Positions 35,533 through 43,453 of a stretch of 64,000 nt of DNA are shown here, piece after piece. Numbering within the stretch: position 1 is the first letter of the stretch; every line of letters starts with the position of its first letter. The stretch is from Pseudophaeobacter sp965641885 (GTDB taxonomy: Bacteria; Pseudomonadota; Alphaproteobacteria; Rhodobacterales; Rhodobacteraceae). A program made the position numbers and the translations under genes. The notes under the pieces are model-generated. The model saw only the letters and a program-made list of their open reading frames with translations. It made no database searches and was not told the origin of the DNA. The DNA lies in NCBI GenBank assembly GCA_965641885.1, contig CBFFKJ010000002.1, positions 85,106-149,105 of the forward strand, in the 5' to 3' direction.

Positions 35533-37029
35533 TCAGCCTCCTTTTTCCGAGGGCAGTTTCGACACCAATCGAAGAGAGACCGACAGGCCTTCAAGCTGAT
35601 AGTGCGGGCGCAGGAAGAATTTTGAGCTGTAATAACCCGGGTTGCCCTCGACCTCTTCAACCACCACTTCGGCAGCCGCCAGAGGTTTGCGCGCCTTTTC
35701 GTTTTCCGATGAAATATCGGCATTAAAATCAACATAATTGTTGATCCAGTTTTGCAGCCAGGACTCCATATCCTGACGGCTTTTGAACGACCCAACCTTG
35801 TCGCGCACCATGCATTTCAGATAATGCGCAAAGCGGCAGGTGGCAAAAAGGTAAGGCAAACGCGCGCCAAGATTGGCATTGGCGGTTGCATCCGGGTCGT
35901 CGTATTCAGTGGGCTTGTGCAGCGACTGCGCCCCCATGAAGGTTGCCACATCGGTGTTCTTGCGGTGCAGCAGGGGCATCATGCCGTTCTTGGCAAGCTC
36001 CGCCTCGCGCCGGTCGTCGATGGCAATCTCGGTGGGGCATTTCTGATCCACACCGCCGTCGGTGGTCGGGAAGGTATGCGACGGCAGCTCTTCCAGGGTG
36101 CCGCCGCTTTCAACGCCGCGAATACGCGAGCACCAGCCATAGGATTTAAACGACCGGGTGATATTGGTCGCCATACCGTAGGCGGCATTGACCCAGGCGT
36201 ATTTCTCACTATCGGCGCCTGATGTGTCCTCTTCAAAGGCAAACTCATCCACCGGATCCGTCTTGGAGCCATAGGGCATACGGCCCAGGAACCGTGGCAT
36301 GGCAAGGCCGACGTATTTGGAATCCTCGCTTTCGCGCAGGCTGCGCCAACCGGCATATTCCGGGGTCTGAAAGATCTTGGTCAGATCGCGTGGATTTGAA
36401 AGCTCGGACCAGCTGTCCATCTGAAACAGCGAAGGTTTGGCGCCGGTGATCAGTGGCGCATGCGCCGCCGCAGCGATCTTTGACATCTCGCCCAGCAGTT
36501 CGATGTCAGGTGGCGAGTGATCAAAATGGAAGTCGGCCACAAGCGAGCCATAAGGCTCTCCACCCAGCTGGCTGAATTCTTCGGTATAGAGCTTTTTGAA
36601 GATCGGTGACTGGTCCCAGGCGGTGCCTTTGAATTTCTTCAAAGTCTTGCCGAGTTCCTTTTTGGTGATCGGGATCACCCGGATCTTCAGCATCTCGTCG
36701 GTTTCGGTATTGTTGACCAGATAGTGCAGCCCGCGCCAGGCGCTTTCGAGCTGCTGGAATTCTTCGTTGTGCAGGATCAGGTTGACCTGCTCGGTCAGCT
36801 TTTTGTCGATCTCGGCCACGATGCTTTCGATCGAACGCAGCGCGTCATCGGAAATCAGCCCGGTATTGGCCAGCGCCTGTTCCGCGAGAGTCTTGACCGC
36901 GCTTTCGACTGCCGTCTTGGCCTGGTCCGATTTGGGCCGGAATTCCTTTTGCAGCAAGCTTGCAAATTCATTGGAGCCAAAGGCGGATTCTGCCGGGGCG
37001 GCTTCGGTTTGGAGTTCTTGGTCTGCCAT
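35533..37029 (-). CDS. tssC: T6SS large sheath protein TssC (VipB)
   Basis: 498 residues. Large subunit of the contractile sheath. It has the family motifs LILHNEEFQQLESAWRGLHY in its central core, SLVADFHFDHSP, PRFLGRMPYGS, and the full C-terminal handshake region (LPYLFATCRFAHYLKCMVRDK; FFLRPHYQLEGLSVSLRLVSKLP). AAGGAGG six bases upstream supports the start. The complete C terminus is the key contrast with the TssC-like part of the giant fusion at 22887-27020. Confidence 0.97.
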   Translation of the reverse strand: MADQELQTEAAPAESAFGSNEFASLLQKEFRPKSDQAKTAVESAVKTLAEQALANTGLISDDALRSIESIVAEIDKKLTEQVNLILHNEEFQQLESAWRGLHYLVNNTETDEMLKIRVIPITKKELGKTLKKFKGTAWDQSPIFKKLYTEEFSQLGGEPYGSLVADFHFDHSPPDIELLGEMSKIAAAAHAPLITGAKPSLFQMDSWSELSNPRDLTKIFQTPEYAGWRSLRESEDSKYVGLAMPRFLGRMPYGSKTDPVDEFAFEEDTSGADSEKYAWVNAAYGMATNITRSFKSYGWCSRIRGVESGGTLEELPSHTFPTTDGGVDQKCPTEIAIDDRREAELAKNGMMPLLHRKNTDVATFMGAQSLHKPTEYDDPDATANANLGARLPYLFATCRFAHYLKCMVRDKVGSFKSRQDMESWLQNWINNYVDFNADISSENEKARKPLAAAEVVVEEVEGNPGYYSSKFFLRPHYQLEGLSVSLRLVSKLPSEKGG

Positions 37030-37040
37030 CGTGTACCTCC

Positions 37041-37559
37041 TTATTCCGTATCACCACCGGCGTCGCCGCCGGGTTTGGGCTGGGCCGCCAGGGTCTTGAG
37101 CAGGCTTGGGTCCTGCATGATCTTCGAGATCAGATCCTCGGCCCCGGTCTTGCCGTCCATATAGGTCATCAGATTGCTGAGCTGGCTGCGGGCATCCAAC
37201 AGGGCGCGCAGCGGTTCAACCTTGGCCGCGATGGCTGCGGGTTTGAAATCATCCATGCTCTCAAAGGTGATATCCACCGCCATATTGCCCTCGCCTGTCA
37301 GCGTATTGGGCACGGTAAAGGCGGCGCGCGGCGCCATGGATTTCATCCGGCTGTCAAAATTGTCGACATCGATTTCCAGAAACTTTCGGTCCGCAACGGA
37401 AGGCTGCTCAACCTCGGATTTGCCGGTCAGATCCGCCAGAACCCCCATAACAAAGGGGAGCTGAACCTTCTTCTCAGCGCCATATAGCTCCACATCATAC
37501 TCGATCTGGACCCGCGGTGCCCGATTGCGGGCAATGAACTTTTGTGAACTTCCAGCCAT
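37041..37559 (-). CDS. tssB: T6SS small sheath protein TssB (VipA)
   Basis: 172 residues. Small subunit that pairs with TssC in the sheath and carries the N-terminal ClpV/TagJ-related surface. It shows SQKFIARNRAPRVQIEYDVE, the FVMGVLADLTGKS block and FESMDDFKPAAIAAKVEPLR. AAGGAG with a 6-base spacer supports the start. The first 160 residues are closely matched by the N terminus of the giant fusion, pointing to a gene duplication within the operon. Confidence 0.97.
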   Translation of the reverse strand: MAGSSQKFIARNRAPRVQIEYDVELYGAEKKVQLPFVMGVLADLTGKSEVEQPSVADRKFLEIDVDNFDSRMKSMAPRAAFTVPNTLTGEGNMAVDITFESMDDFKPAAIAAKVEPLRALLDARSQLSNLMTYMDGKTGAEDLISKIMQDPSLLKTLAAQPKPGGDAGGDTE

Positions 37560-37646
37560 CTAGCTCTCCTTAAAATCGTATTTCAACCTGCCATAAAAAT
37601 CCGCCACCAGGGCAAACCTTTACAGGTCAAGATCCCTTACCTGCCC

Positions 37647-38705
37647 CTAGTCGTCGTCCTCCAGGCCGCCGATCAGCTGCACGTTCTCCAGACCACGGGG
37701 CGCCATGTCATTGACGATGGTGAGAAAGTCAGCCCCCACCAGACGCTTGGCCCGCTCCAGCAACAGCGGCAACGGGCTGGAGGGTTCTTCGCGTTGATAA
37801 TAGGCGATGATGCGATCCAGGGTATTGGTCACATCGGCAAGCGAATTGATTGCGCCTGGGGCTGCAGCGCGGCGGGCGCCCACAGGCGCTGCATTCTCGG
37901 CCTCGCCCTCCATCGCGGCAGCAGGTTCATCACCGGTCTCGCCCGAGGCCTCGCCCAGATTGCCATAGTCCCGCAACCGCTTGCTCATTTGACGCAACAG
38001 TTTAATCAGCGGATCCAACTCGGGCCCCTGCCCCGGGGTCTGCGCGTCAAACACCGCAGAAATTGCCCGGATATTGTCGGTCGCAAGCTCTGCGGCCGCC
38101 AGACGTGCAGCAACGCCGTCGCTGTCACTATCCTGAAACGCCGCGCCAATCGTGGCGCTGTCCGGGACGGCATCCATGCTCTCGGGCGCCGCCATAAGCC
38201 CCTCGGCGATATCAATATCACGCAGAGAAAAACGGCCAAAGCCCCGGCTGTCGCTCAGCGGGCTGCGCATGAGCGAGCGATACACAGGCGAAGGCCCCCC
38301 CATGCCATCCGGCTGGCCGCACAGATCCTGCACCGCATTGATGCGCATGGTCGGGTCACCGTCATCCTCATCCAGTTCGGGATGACAGCTCTCCCAGAAC
38401 TGCTCAAGACAGCCCCGGATATAGCTCGTGACCTCAGCAAATCCCGCAAGACCTTCGCGCTGCAAGACCGCATCCGTCAGAAAAACAGCCGCCCGCAGAT
38501 CATGGCTGCGCCCCAGCACCTCAAGCGCTTTTTCCTCTGCGGTATTGTAATCCGGGTCGGTGGCCTCAATGCGTTCATCACCCACAACACTTTCTTCGCC
38601 GGGCTGAGCAGCAAGCCGCATCTCGGTAAAGGCCGGGTCATACTCGAGGTCATCGCCACTGGGCGAGTCCTCTCCTTTGGACTGTAAAAAGACAGCCAGA
38701 TCCAT
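37647..38705 (-). CDS. tssA: T6SS TssA (ImpA N-terminal domain)
   Basis: 352 residues. TssA proteins prime and cap tube and sheath assembly. The N-terminal ImpA_N domain (about 1-120) shows DSPSGDDLEYDPAFTEM, DYNTAEEKALEVLGRSHDLR and FWESCHPELDEDDGDP. A charged variable middle region and a short helical C terminus follow. I chose the ATG at 38705, with a GGGGGG run nine bases upstream and a normal family start (MDLAVFLQ); the reading from 38756 adds 17 residues. It is the first gene of the T6SS operon, and the 175-bp divergent gap upstream must hold the promoter. Confidence 0.93.
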   Translation of the reverse strand: MDLAVFLQSKGEDSPSGDDLEYDPAFTEMRLAAQPGEESVVGDERIEATDPDYNTAEEKALEVLGRSHDLRAAVFLTDAVLQREGLAGFAEVTSYIRGCLEQFWESCHPELDEDDGDPTMRINAVQDLCGQPDGMGGPSPVYRSLMRSPLSDSRGFGRFSLRDIDIAEGLMAAPESMDAVPDSATIGAAFQDSDSDGVAARLAAAELATDNIRAISAVFDAQTPGQGPELDPLIKLLRQMSKRLRDYGNLGEASGETGDEPAAAMEGEAENAAPVGARRAAAPGAINSLADVTNTLDRIIAYYQREEPSSPLPLLLERAKRLVGADFLTIVNDMAPRGLENVQLIGGLEDDD

Positions 38706-38880
38706 GCAGTTGAGCCCCCCAAATAACAGGCCTAGCGCGTACCGGGATTGCTGCAACTCTGCCTGTGCAGGGGATGCAGCGGGCCCTGTCGCGCCACTTT
38801 GTAAACAATAACTTGACGTAGAGTGAGCCTTATCGCCATCTTAAAGTCAATTGTTTTTACACCTTTTTGTGAGTGACAAC

Positions 38881-39729
38881 ATGTGTGCAGAACGCGTGAC
38901 CGGCGACGATGTAAAGGCCATGGTGCGGGAAGGCGCCAAGCGGCGGATGAGCTTTGCCTTCTGCCTTGATCCGCTCAAAGATGCCCTGCTGATGATACAG
39001 CCGGGCGCCAAGCCAGAGACCCTGCGCGCAACTTTGAAAAAGGCGGGCGGCAAGCCTCCCTTCGCCTGGGGAACCTATACGGTAAAGAGCGATGAGATGG
39101 AGATGATCTGCGAGCAGGCTCCGACAAAAATGTTGTTGCAACTCAAGCGGTTTCTGAAGGCAAATCGCCCGAAAGTGAACATTCTGTTCTTTGATGACGG
39201 CGGCAATCTTCTCGACAGCCTCAAGCCGGAAGCCGCGGGAAAAGCGGCCGCAAAGACCGCCGATAGCAGCGACATCTCAGCATCGGGAATTGACCCAAAG
39301 GCGGTGCTGCCACTGAAACGCCGACTAAAGCGCATTCAGCCCCGCATCGCCCTGGCGCCCGGCCCTCTGGAGCTGAAACTGAAACGCGCCCTGGCAAAAT
39401 CCGTCAGCCTGATAAATGCAGGTCGGCTGCAAGAGGCCGAGACGCTGATCATGGTCACCGAACGGGCCATCGCCGCCCTTGGCAAAGACCGCGAAGACGA
39501 AGAGCGCACCCTGAAACGCGGCCAGCGCGAGGCCGATCAGCGCTCGCTTGGGGCGCAGGTCAAACGCGCCCAGGCGCTGCAATCGGATGTGGCACGCGCC
39601 CCCGGCCCGGCCCGTGACCGCCTCACCCGCGCCATTCACAAAGCCGCCAAATTATTGAAAAAACGGGATCTGGAGAGCGCCCGTGCCGCCATGGACAAGA
39701 TTGAAAAAGCCCTGACCTCTTTGGTTTGA
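38881..39729 (+). CDS. Unknown protein divergent from tssA, coiled-coil C terminus
   Basis: About 282 residues, cytosolic, no signal peptide. Residues 1-90 form an apparent alpha/beta domain (KAMVREGAKRRMSFAFCLD, PPFAWGTYTV, FLKANRPKVNILFFDDGG); residues about 130-280 are very rich in Lys, Arg, Ala and Glu and probably make two long helices or a coiled coil (KRALAKSVSLINAGRLQEAE). I do not recognise a family. It shares the divergent promoter region with tssA, so a regulatory or cargo role in the T6SS is possible but unproven. The start is uncertain: ATG 38881, or in-frame GTG at 38869. Confidence 0.72.
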   Translation: MCAERVTGDDVKAMVREGAKRRMSFAFCLDPLKDALLMIQPGAKPETLRATLKKAGGKPPFAWGTYTVKSDEMEMICEQAPTKMLLQLKRFLKANRPKVNILFFDDGGNLLDSLKPEAAGKAAAKTADSSDISASGIDPKAVLPLKRRLKRIQPRIALAPGPLELKLKRALAKSVSLINAGRLQEAETLIMVTERAIAALGKDREDEERTLKRGQREADQRSLGAQVKRAQALQSDVARAPGPARDRLTRAIHKAAKLLKKRDLESARAAMDKIEKALTSLV

Positions 39730-39824
39730 AACCCTGCCTTTGCGAGCCAAACTGGCCCGAGAAACACCCCAAATAAACGACCCCCTGATTGACTAGATAA
39801 TTGTTCCCAACCCCGGAGACCACG

Positions 39825-40286
39825 ATGCGTTTGACATCCCGTATTTCCCGCCTGATCAGCCTCGGCCTTGCGGCAATGCTCCTGATTATGCCCCCCCAGA
39901 TCAGTCAGGCCGAACAGAGCAGCCAAACTGAGACTGGCCCGCTGCTGGTCGAGCTGAACAAGGTGGAAGAGATCGAAGGCGGCGGTTGCCGTGCCTTCTT
40001 TCTGTTTCGCAACCAGACCGGCAAGAGCTTTTCCGGCTTTGAGATGTCTTTGGCCATTCTCGACGGCGAAGGCATCATCGACAGGCTGCTCTCGGTTGAC
40101 GCCTCCCCCCTGCCCGTTCAGCGCACCACTCTGAAATTGTTCGAAATTCCAGAGATCACCTGCGGCAATATCTCCGAGATCCTGCTGCATGATGTCACCT
40201 CTTGTCAGCCGCAGAACGAGGCCGAAATAGACTGCTTTGAGATCCTCAATCTGGCCTCCCGCAGCACTGCAAAATTGGTGAAATAG
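39825..40286 (+). CDS. Secreted protein of unknown function, first gene of the ExbBD-like block
   Basis: 153 residues with a signal peptide (about 1-31, basic start then LGLAAMLLIM, ending SQA). The mature part is a small beta-rich domain with four cysteines (GGGCRAFF, ITCGN, TSCQP, IDCFE) that could form disulfides. GGAG six bases upstream supports the ATG. Its stop lies three bases before the ExbB-like gene, so the two are surely co-transcribed. The family is not recognised; a periplasmic partner of the proton-channel complex is a reasonable inference. Confidence 0.82.
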   Translation: MRLTSRISRLISLGLAAMLLIMPPQISQAEQSSQTETGPLLVELNKVEEIEGGGCRAFFLFRNQTGKSFSGFEMSLAILDGEGIIDRLLSVDASPLPVQRTTLKLFEIPEITCGNISEILLHDVTSCQPQNEAEIDCFEILNLASRSTAKLVK

Positions 40287-40289
40287 GGT

Positions 40290-40907
40290 ATGACTGGTCT
40301 CTTGGAAAACCTCGCAACTGGCGGCCCGGTGATCGTCCTTCTGGCACTGATCTCGCTGCTTTCGCTCACTGTTATTGGGGTAAAACTGGCCCAGCTCTGG
40401 CCAGTGACCTCTGGCAAGGAGCAGCGTAGCCAGGCGATTGACCTTTGGCAAAAAGGCGACGGCGATAAGGCACAGAGCACTGTCGCAAAAGGAAAATCTC
40501 CGGCGGACCGAATTTTGATCTTTGCCATGTCTTCGCTGCAGGACGGGCTGCAGGGCCCTGTGTTGACCTCCGAGCTGGAACGCCGGGGCAACGAAGAAGT
40601 TCAGCGCATGAACAGCCTCATCCGGCTGCTAGAGCTGATCGCTATGGTCTCACCGCTGTTGGGGCTGCTTGGAACGGTGACCGGCATGATCCAGTCCTTT
40701 CAGGAGTTGGAACTGGCCCAGGGTGCTGCAAATGCTTCGGTGCTGGCTGGGGGCATCTGGCAGGCGCTTTTAACCACGGCTGCCGGGCTGGTGGTGGCAA
40801 TCCCGGCCGCCATCGCTGCCGGGCTGTTTGCCGCCCGCATCGATGCTGCGGCCATGATGATCGAAAGCGCAGTCGGGCGGCTGATGCTGGCGGATCATGC
40901 CCGGTAG
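40290..40907 (+). CDS. ExbB/TolQ/MotA-type proton channel subunit
   Basis: 205 residues with three membrane helices (about 12-35, 115-140 and 155-185). The conserved block ELIAMVSPLLGLLGTVTGMI followed by IWQALLTTAAGLVVAIPA is diagnostic for ExbB/TolQ. Such proteins form pentamers around an ExbD/TolR dimer and convert proton flow into force on a TonB- or TolA-like partner. Two ExbD-like genes and a TonB-like protein follow directly. No TolA, TolB or TonB-receptor gene is near, so the output is unclear. Confidence 0.93.
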   Translation: MTGLLENLATGGPVIVLLALISLLSLTVIGVKLAQLWPVTSGKEQRSQAIDLWQKGDGDKAQSTVAKGKSPADRILIFAMSSLQDGLQGPVLTSELERRGNEEVQRMNSLIRLLELIAMVSPLLGLLGTVTGMIQSFQELELAQGAANASVLAGGIWQALLTTAAGLVVAIPAAIAAGLFAARIDAAAMMIESAVGRLMLADHAR

Positions 40908-40922
40908 AGCGCGGAGCTCAGC

Positions 40923-41333
40923 ATGATCCTGAGCCGCCATAAGCGCCCCCCTGCCCTGATTTCTCTGGTGCCGATGATCGACGTGATGCTGATCTTGCTG
41001 GTGTTTTTCATGGTCACCTCGACCTATCTGAACCTCGATATGATCCCGGCCGTGCGCCCTGCCGAAGGCGCCGCACCCGCCAGTGAGATACCAAAGGTCC
41101 GGCTGATGATCCGCCTCCAGGCAGATGGCACCCCCAACCTGCGCGGCGAGGCCCTGTCGCCGCAGGCCTTGGCTCAGATACTTCAAAAGGCTCTGGAAGA
41201 AGACCCGTCGGCGCAGATGGTCATTCTGCCCTCCGGCTCGGCGCCGACGCAGGCGCTGATTTCGCTGATGGATCTGGCCGCCACAGCCGGCGTTCAAAAC
41301 ATGCGTGTTTTGCGACTGGAGGCCCGGCAATGA
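40923..41333 (+). CDS. ExbD/TolR-like protein 1
   Basis: 136 residues: short cytosolic tail, one membrane helix (about 15-38) with the proton-carrying Asp in LVPMIDVMLILLVFFMV, and a periplasmic ExbD domain. It pairs with the ExbB-like subunit just upstream (15-base gap). Its last bases overlap the start of a second ExbD-like gene by four (ATGA). Confidence 0.93.
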   Translation: MILSRHKRPPALISLVPMIDVMLILLVFFMVTSTYLNLDMIPAVRPAEGAAPASEIPKVRLMIRLQADGTPNLRGEALSPQALAQILQKALEEDPSAQMVILPSGSAPTQALISLMDLAATAGVQNMRVLRLEARQ

Positions 41334-41749
41334 AGCTGAAACGCAGGTCCCGAAATCCCCAGTCGGAAACCATTATCGCTCTGATAGATGTGGTTTTTTT
41401 CCTGCTGGTGTTTTTCATGTTGATCGGACGCATGGATGCAACCGCGCCCTTTGACGTCGCCCCGCCTCAGGCGCAAACCGGCAGGGACATGCCCGCGGGT
41501 GGCATCACATTGGCAATCTCTCGGGACGGCGACCTGGCTCTGGATGGCACAGAGATCACCAAGACTGACCTAGCGGCCGCTCTGGCAAGCCAATTGGCGC
41601 AAAAGCCCGAGATGCGCTTGCGGATAAATGCCCACCGGGACGCTGATCTGCGCCATGTTTTGCCTCAGGTCAGCCAGGCAGAGGTTCTTGGTTTTTTGGA
41701 TGTGGTGCTTGTTGTCACCCCTGAACGCTCTGTGCGAGGTCAGCCATGA
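41330..41749 (+). CDS. ExbD/TolR-like protein 2
   Basis: 139 residues with the same plan as the previous gene: basic tail, helix with the proton-path Asp (ALIDVVFFLLVFFML) and a periplasmic domain ending in HVLPQVSQAEVLGFLDVVLV. It overlaps the preceding exbD by ATGA and the following TonB-like gene by ATGA. Two distinct ExbD proteins suggest a heterodimer within one channel. The sequences differ enough that this is not a recent duplication. Confidence 0.92.
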   Translation: MKLKRRSRNPQSETIIALIDVVFFLLVFFMLIGRMDATAPFDVAPPQAQTGRDMPAGGITLAISRDGDLALDGTEITKTDLAAALASQLAQKPEMRLRINAHRDADLRHVLPQVSQAEVLGFLDVVLVVTPERSVRGQP

Positions 41750-43263
41750 CGCGCAGGCCATTCGTTTCGGGGCCTTCGATTTGGACGCTGGGCCTTGCCG
41801 GGTCACTCTGCGCACATCTTGCAGTCCTGGCCGGGCTTTTGCCCTTTCTCACCCCTGACCCGCTGCTGCAACAGCCCAGCCCCAAAAGCACCCTCACGCT
41901 GTCCTCCCATAAGGTCATCCGCAGTCAGGCCCAGGAACAGACAGCCGCGACCGAGCCCGGCAAACAGGTTGCAGCAACAAGCGACAGCCTCAGCGGCGGA
42001 GCCGTGCCGCAGACAGAGGCGGTGGCAACGCCTGCTGTGGCTGAAACCCTCAATCCTGCAAGGGTTTCAGCCACAAACTTGGCCTCAGCCCCCCCGCCCC
42101 AGAGTGCCGCGCTCAGCCCGCAGCCAGCAGCCCAGCCTGTTCCTGCACGCGCCGCCTCCCCGCAGAACCTGCACAGCGCGCTGCCAGAGGTGAGCCCGGT
42201 AGCAGATGTTGCACCAAATGCCACCAGTGCGGCGAAGGTCGCACCAAGCCCCAACGCTATCATACCGGTTGCGCCGGTTCTCAGTAGTGCTGTTTCAATT
42301 GCACCAAATTCCAGCGCAACCGAACCGGTTACACCTGATCCGACCCCCGTTGCATTCGCTGCAACAGATGTAGTCGCCCAGCCTTTGCCAGAGGCTCCGT
42401 TCCAATCGCAGGCTTTGGCACATAGTAGCCCCCAGGCCAACAGGATCACCGCCGCGCTGGCCTTTCAGGGCAGCGACAGCAATGAGGTCGATCCAGTGTC
42501 GCTCGCCGCGTTCCAGAGCTTCACCAGACCCGGCGACCTTGCGGGACAGGCCGCAGAGGTACGCGATGGGCTCGCAGGTCTGTTAAGTGCTGTGCCCTGT
42601 TCTCGGTTACAACTCTCTTTTAACCCGGAAACGGCGGTGCTGGAGCTACGCGGGCACCTGCCAGACAACGGCCTGCGCGCACCGGTCCTGGCGGCCTTGC
42701 AGGCCCAGATGGGTCGCGACATCGCAGTGTCTGACCAGATGCGCCTCTTGCCCCGGCCTCAGTGTGGCGCCCTCACGGGCATCTCCACAGTTGGCCTGCC
42801 ACAAAGCACCGACCAGATCACCAACCCTTTGCTGCTGGGAGCGGATGCGCAGGCCCGTGTACTGTCTTATTCTGGTGGAGAAAAACTGTTCTTCGACCTG
42901 ACAGCACCGGACTACCCCGCCTATCTCTATGTCGACTATTTTGATGCCGCGGGCGATGTTATCCATCTTAGCCCGAATGCCACAGTTGCGCTACAGCAGG
43001 CGCCACCCAAAAGCGCTCTGCGCATCGGCACCAAATCCGTGGGGGACCCTGGCCTGCAGATCACCGTTGGCCCGCCTTATGGACAAGAAATTGCCGTCGC
43101 CTTTGCAGCCTCATCGCCTCTCTATGAGGGGCACCGCCCCTTGGTCGAGGCCGCTCCTGCCTATCTCGATTTCTTGCGGGACCAAATTGCCAGGGCCAAG
43201 GCTCAAGATACTGATTTCAAAGGGGAGTGGGTGTATTTCCTGATTGAAACACAAGCCAAGTGA
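41746..43263 (+). CDS. TonB-like periplasm-spanning protein with C-terminal DUF4384-like domain
   Basis: 505 residues. One N-terminal membrane helix (about 13-36), then about 230 residues rich in Ala, Pro, Thr and Gln, like the TonB or TolA spacer, then a periplasmic C terminus. Residues about 265-345 (RLQLSFNPETAVLELRGHLP) resemble a BON-like fold; residues about 365-500 match the DUF4384 pattern (KLFFDLTAPDYPAYLYVDYF, DVIHLSPN, ASSPLYEGHRP). The same two modules end the PpkA-like kinase of this locus. The start overlaps exbD2 by ATGA. Topology and context suggest it is the force-transmitting partner of the proton channel; this is inference. Confidence 0.85.
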   Translation: MTRRPFVSGPSIWTLGLAGSLCAHLAVLAGLLPFLTPDPLLQQPSPKSTLTLSSHKVIRSQAQEQTAATEPGKQVAATSDSLSGGAVPQTEAVATPAVAETLNPARVSATNLASAPPPQSAALSPQPAAQPVPARAASPQNLHSALPEVSPVADVAPNATSAAKVAPSPNAIIPVAPVLSSAVSIAPNSSATEPVTPDPTPVAFAATDVVAQPLPEAPFQSQALAHSSPQANRITAALAFQGSDSNEVDPVSLAAFQSFTRPGDLAGQAAEVRDGLAGLLSAVPCSRLQLSFNPETAVLELRGHLPDNGLRAPVLAALQAQMGRDIAVSDQMRLLPRPQCGALTGISTVGLPQSTDQITNPLLLGADAQARVLSYSGGEKLFFDLTAPDYPAYLYVDYFDAAGDVIHLSPNATVALQQAPPKSALRIGTKSVGDPGLQITVGPPYGQEIAVAFAASSPLYEGHRPLVEAAPAYLDFLRDQIARAKAQDTDFKGEWVYFLIETQAK

Positions 43264-43269
43264 GTATCT

Positions 43270-43292
43270 GCAGCCCGCCTTTGGCGGGCTGC
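43270..43292 (+). terminator. Terminator-like hairpin after the ExbBD block
   Basis: A perfect 10-bp stem (GCAGCCCGCC and GGCGGGCTGC) with a 3-nt loop, 6 bases after the stop of the TonB-like gene. There is no good T tract, so termination may need help from Rho. Confidence 0.6.
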
Positions 43293-43338
43293 CCGGCCCA
43301 ACGAAGGCAGGGCAATCTGTGATTGTCCAATCTTGGGC

Positions 43339-43350
43339 GGGAGCGCTCCC
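43339..43350. promoter_or_regulatory. Perfect 12-bp palindrome resembling a LacI-family operator
   Basis: GGGAGCGCTCCC, with the central CG step that is typical of LacI-family operators such as those for alpha-glucoside regulators. It lies in the 190-bp gap between two convergent genes with no LacI-type gene in the window, so it could be a chance match or a remnant. Confidence 0.3.
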
Positions 43351-43453
43351 TCTGCCGAAATTATGGAAGGGTAAGGACCAATGGGGGTTTTCAGAAAAGG
43401 CACAGCCCCACTTTTGGGCGTAGGCTCACCGGTAGAAACTCACTGGCTCAAAC

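Noticed and set aside
43264..43453. Short open frames between the TonB-like and caspase genes
   Set aside because: They lack ribosome sites and overlap a hairpin and a palindrome; no coding evidence.
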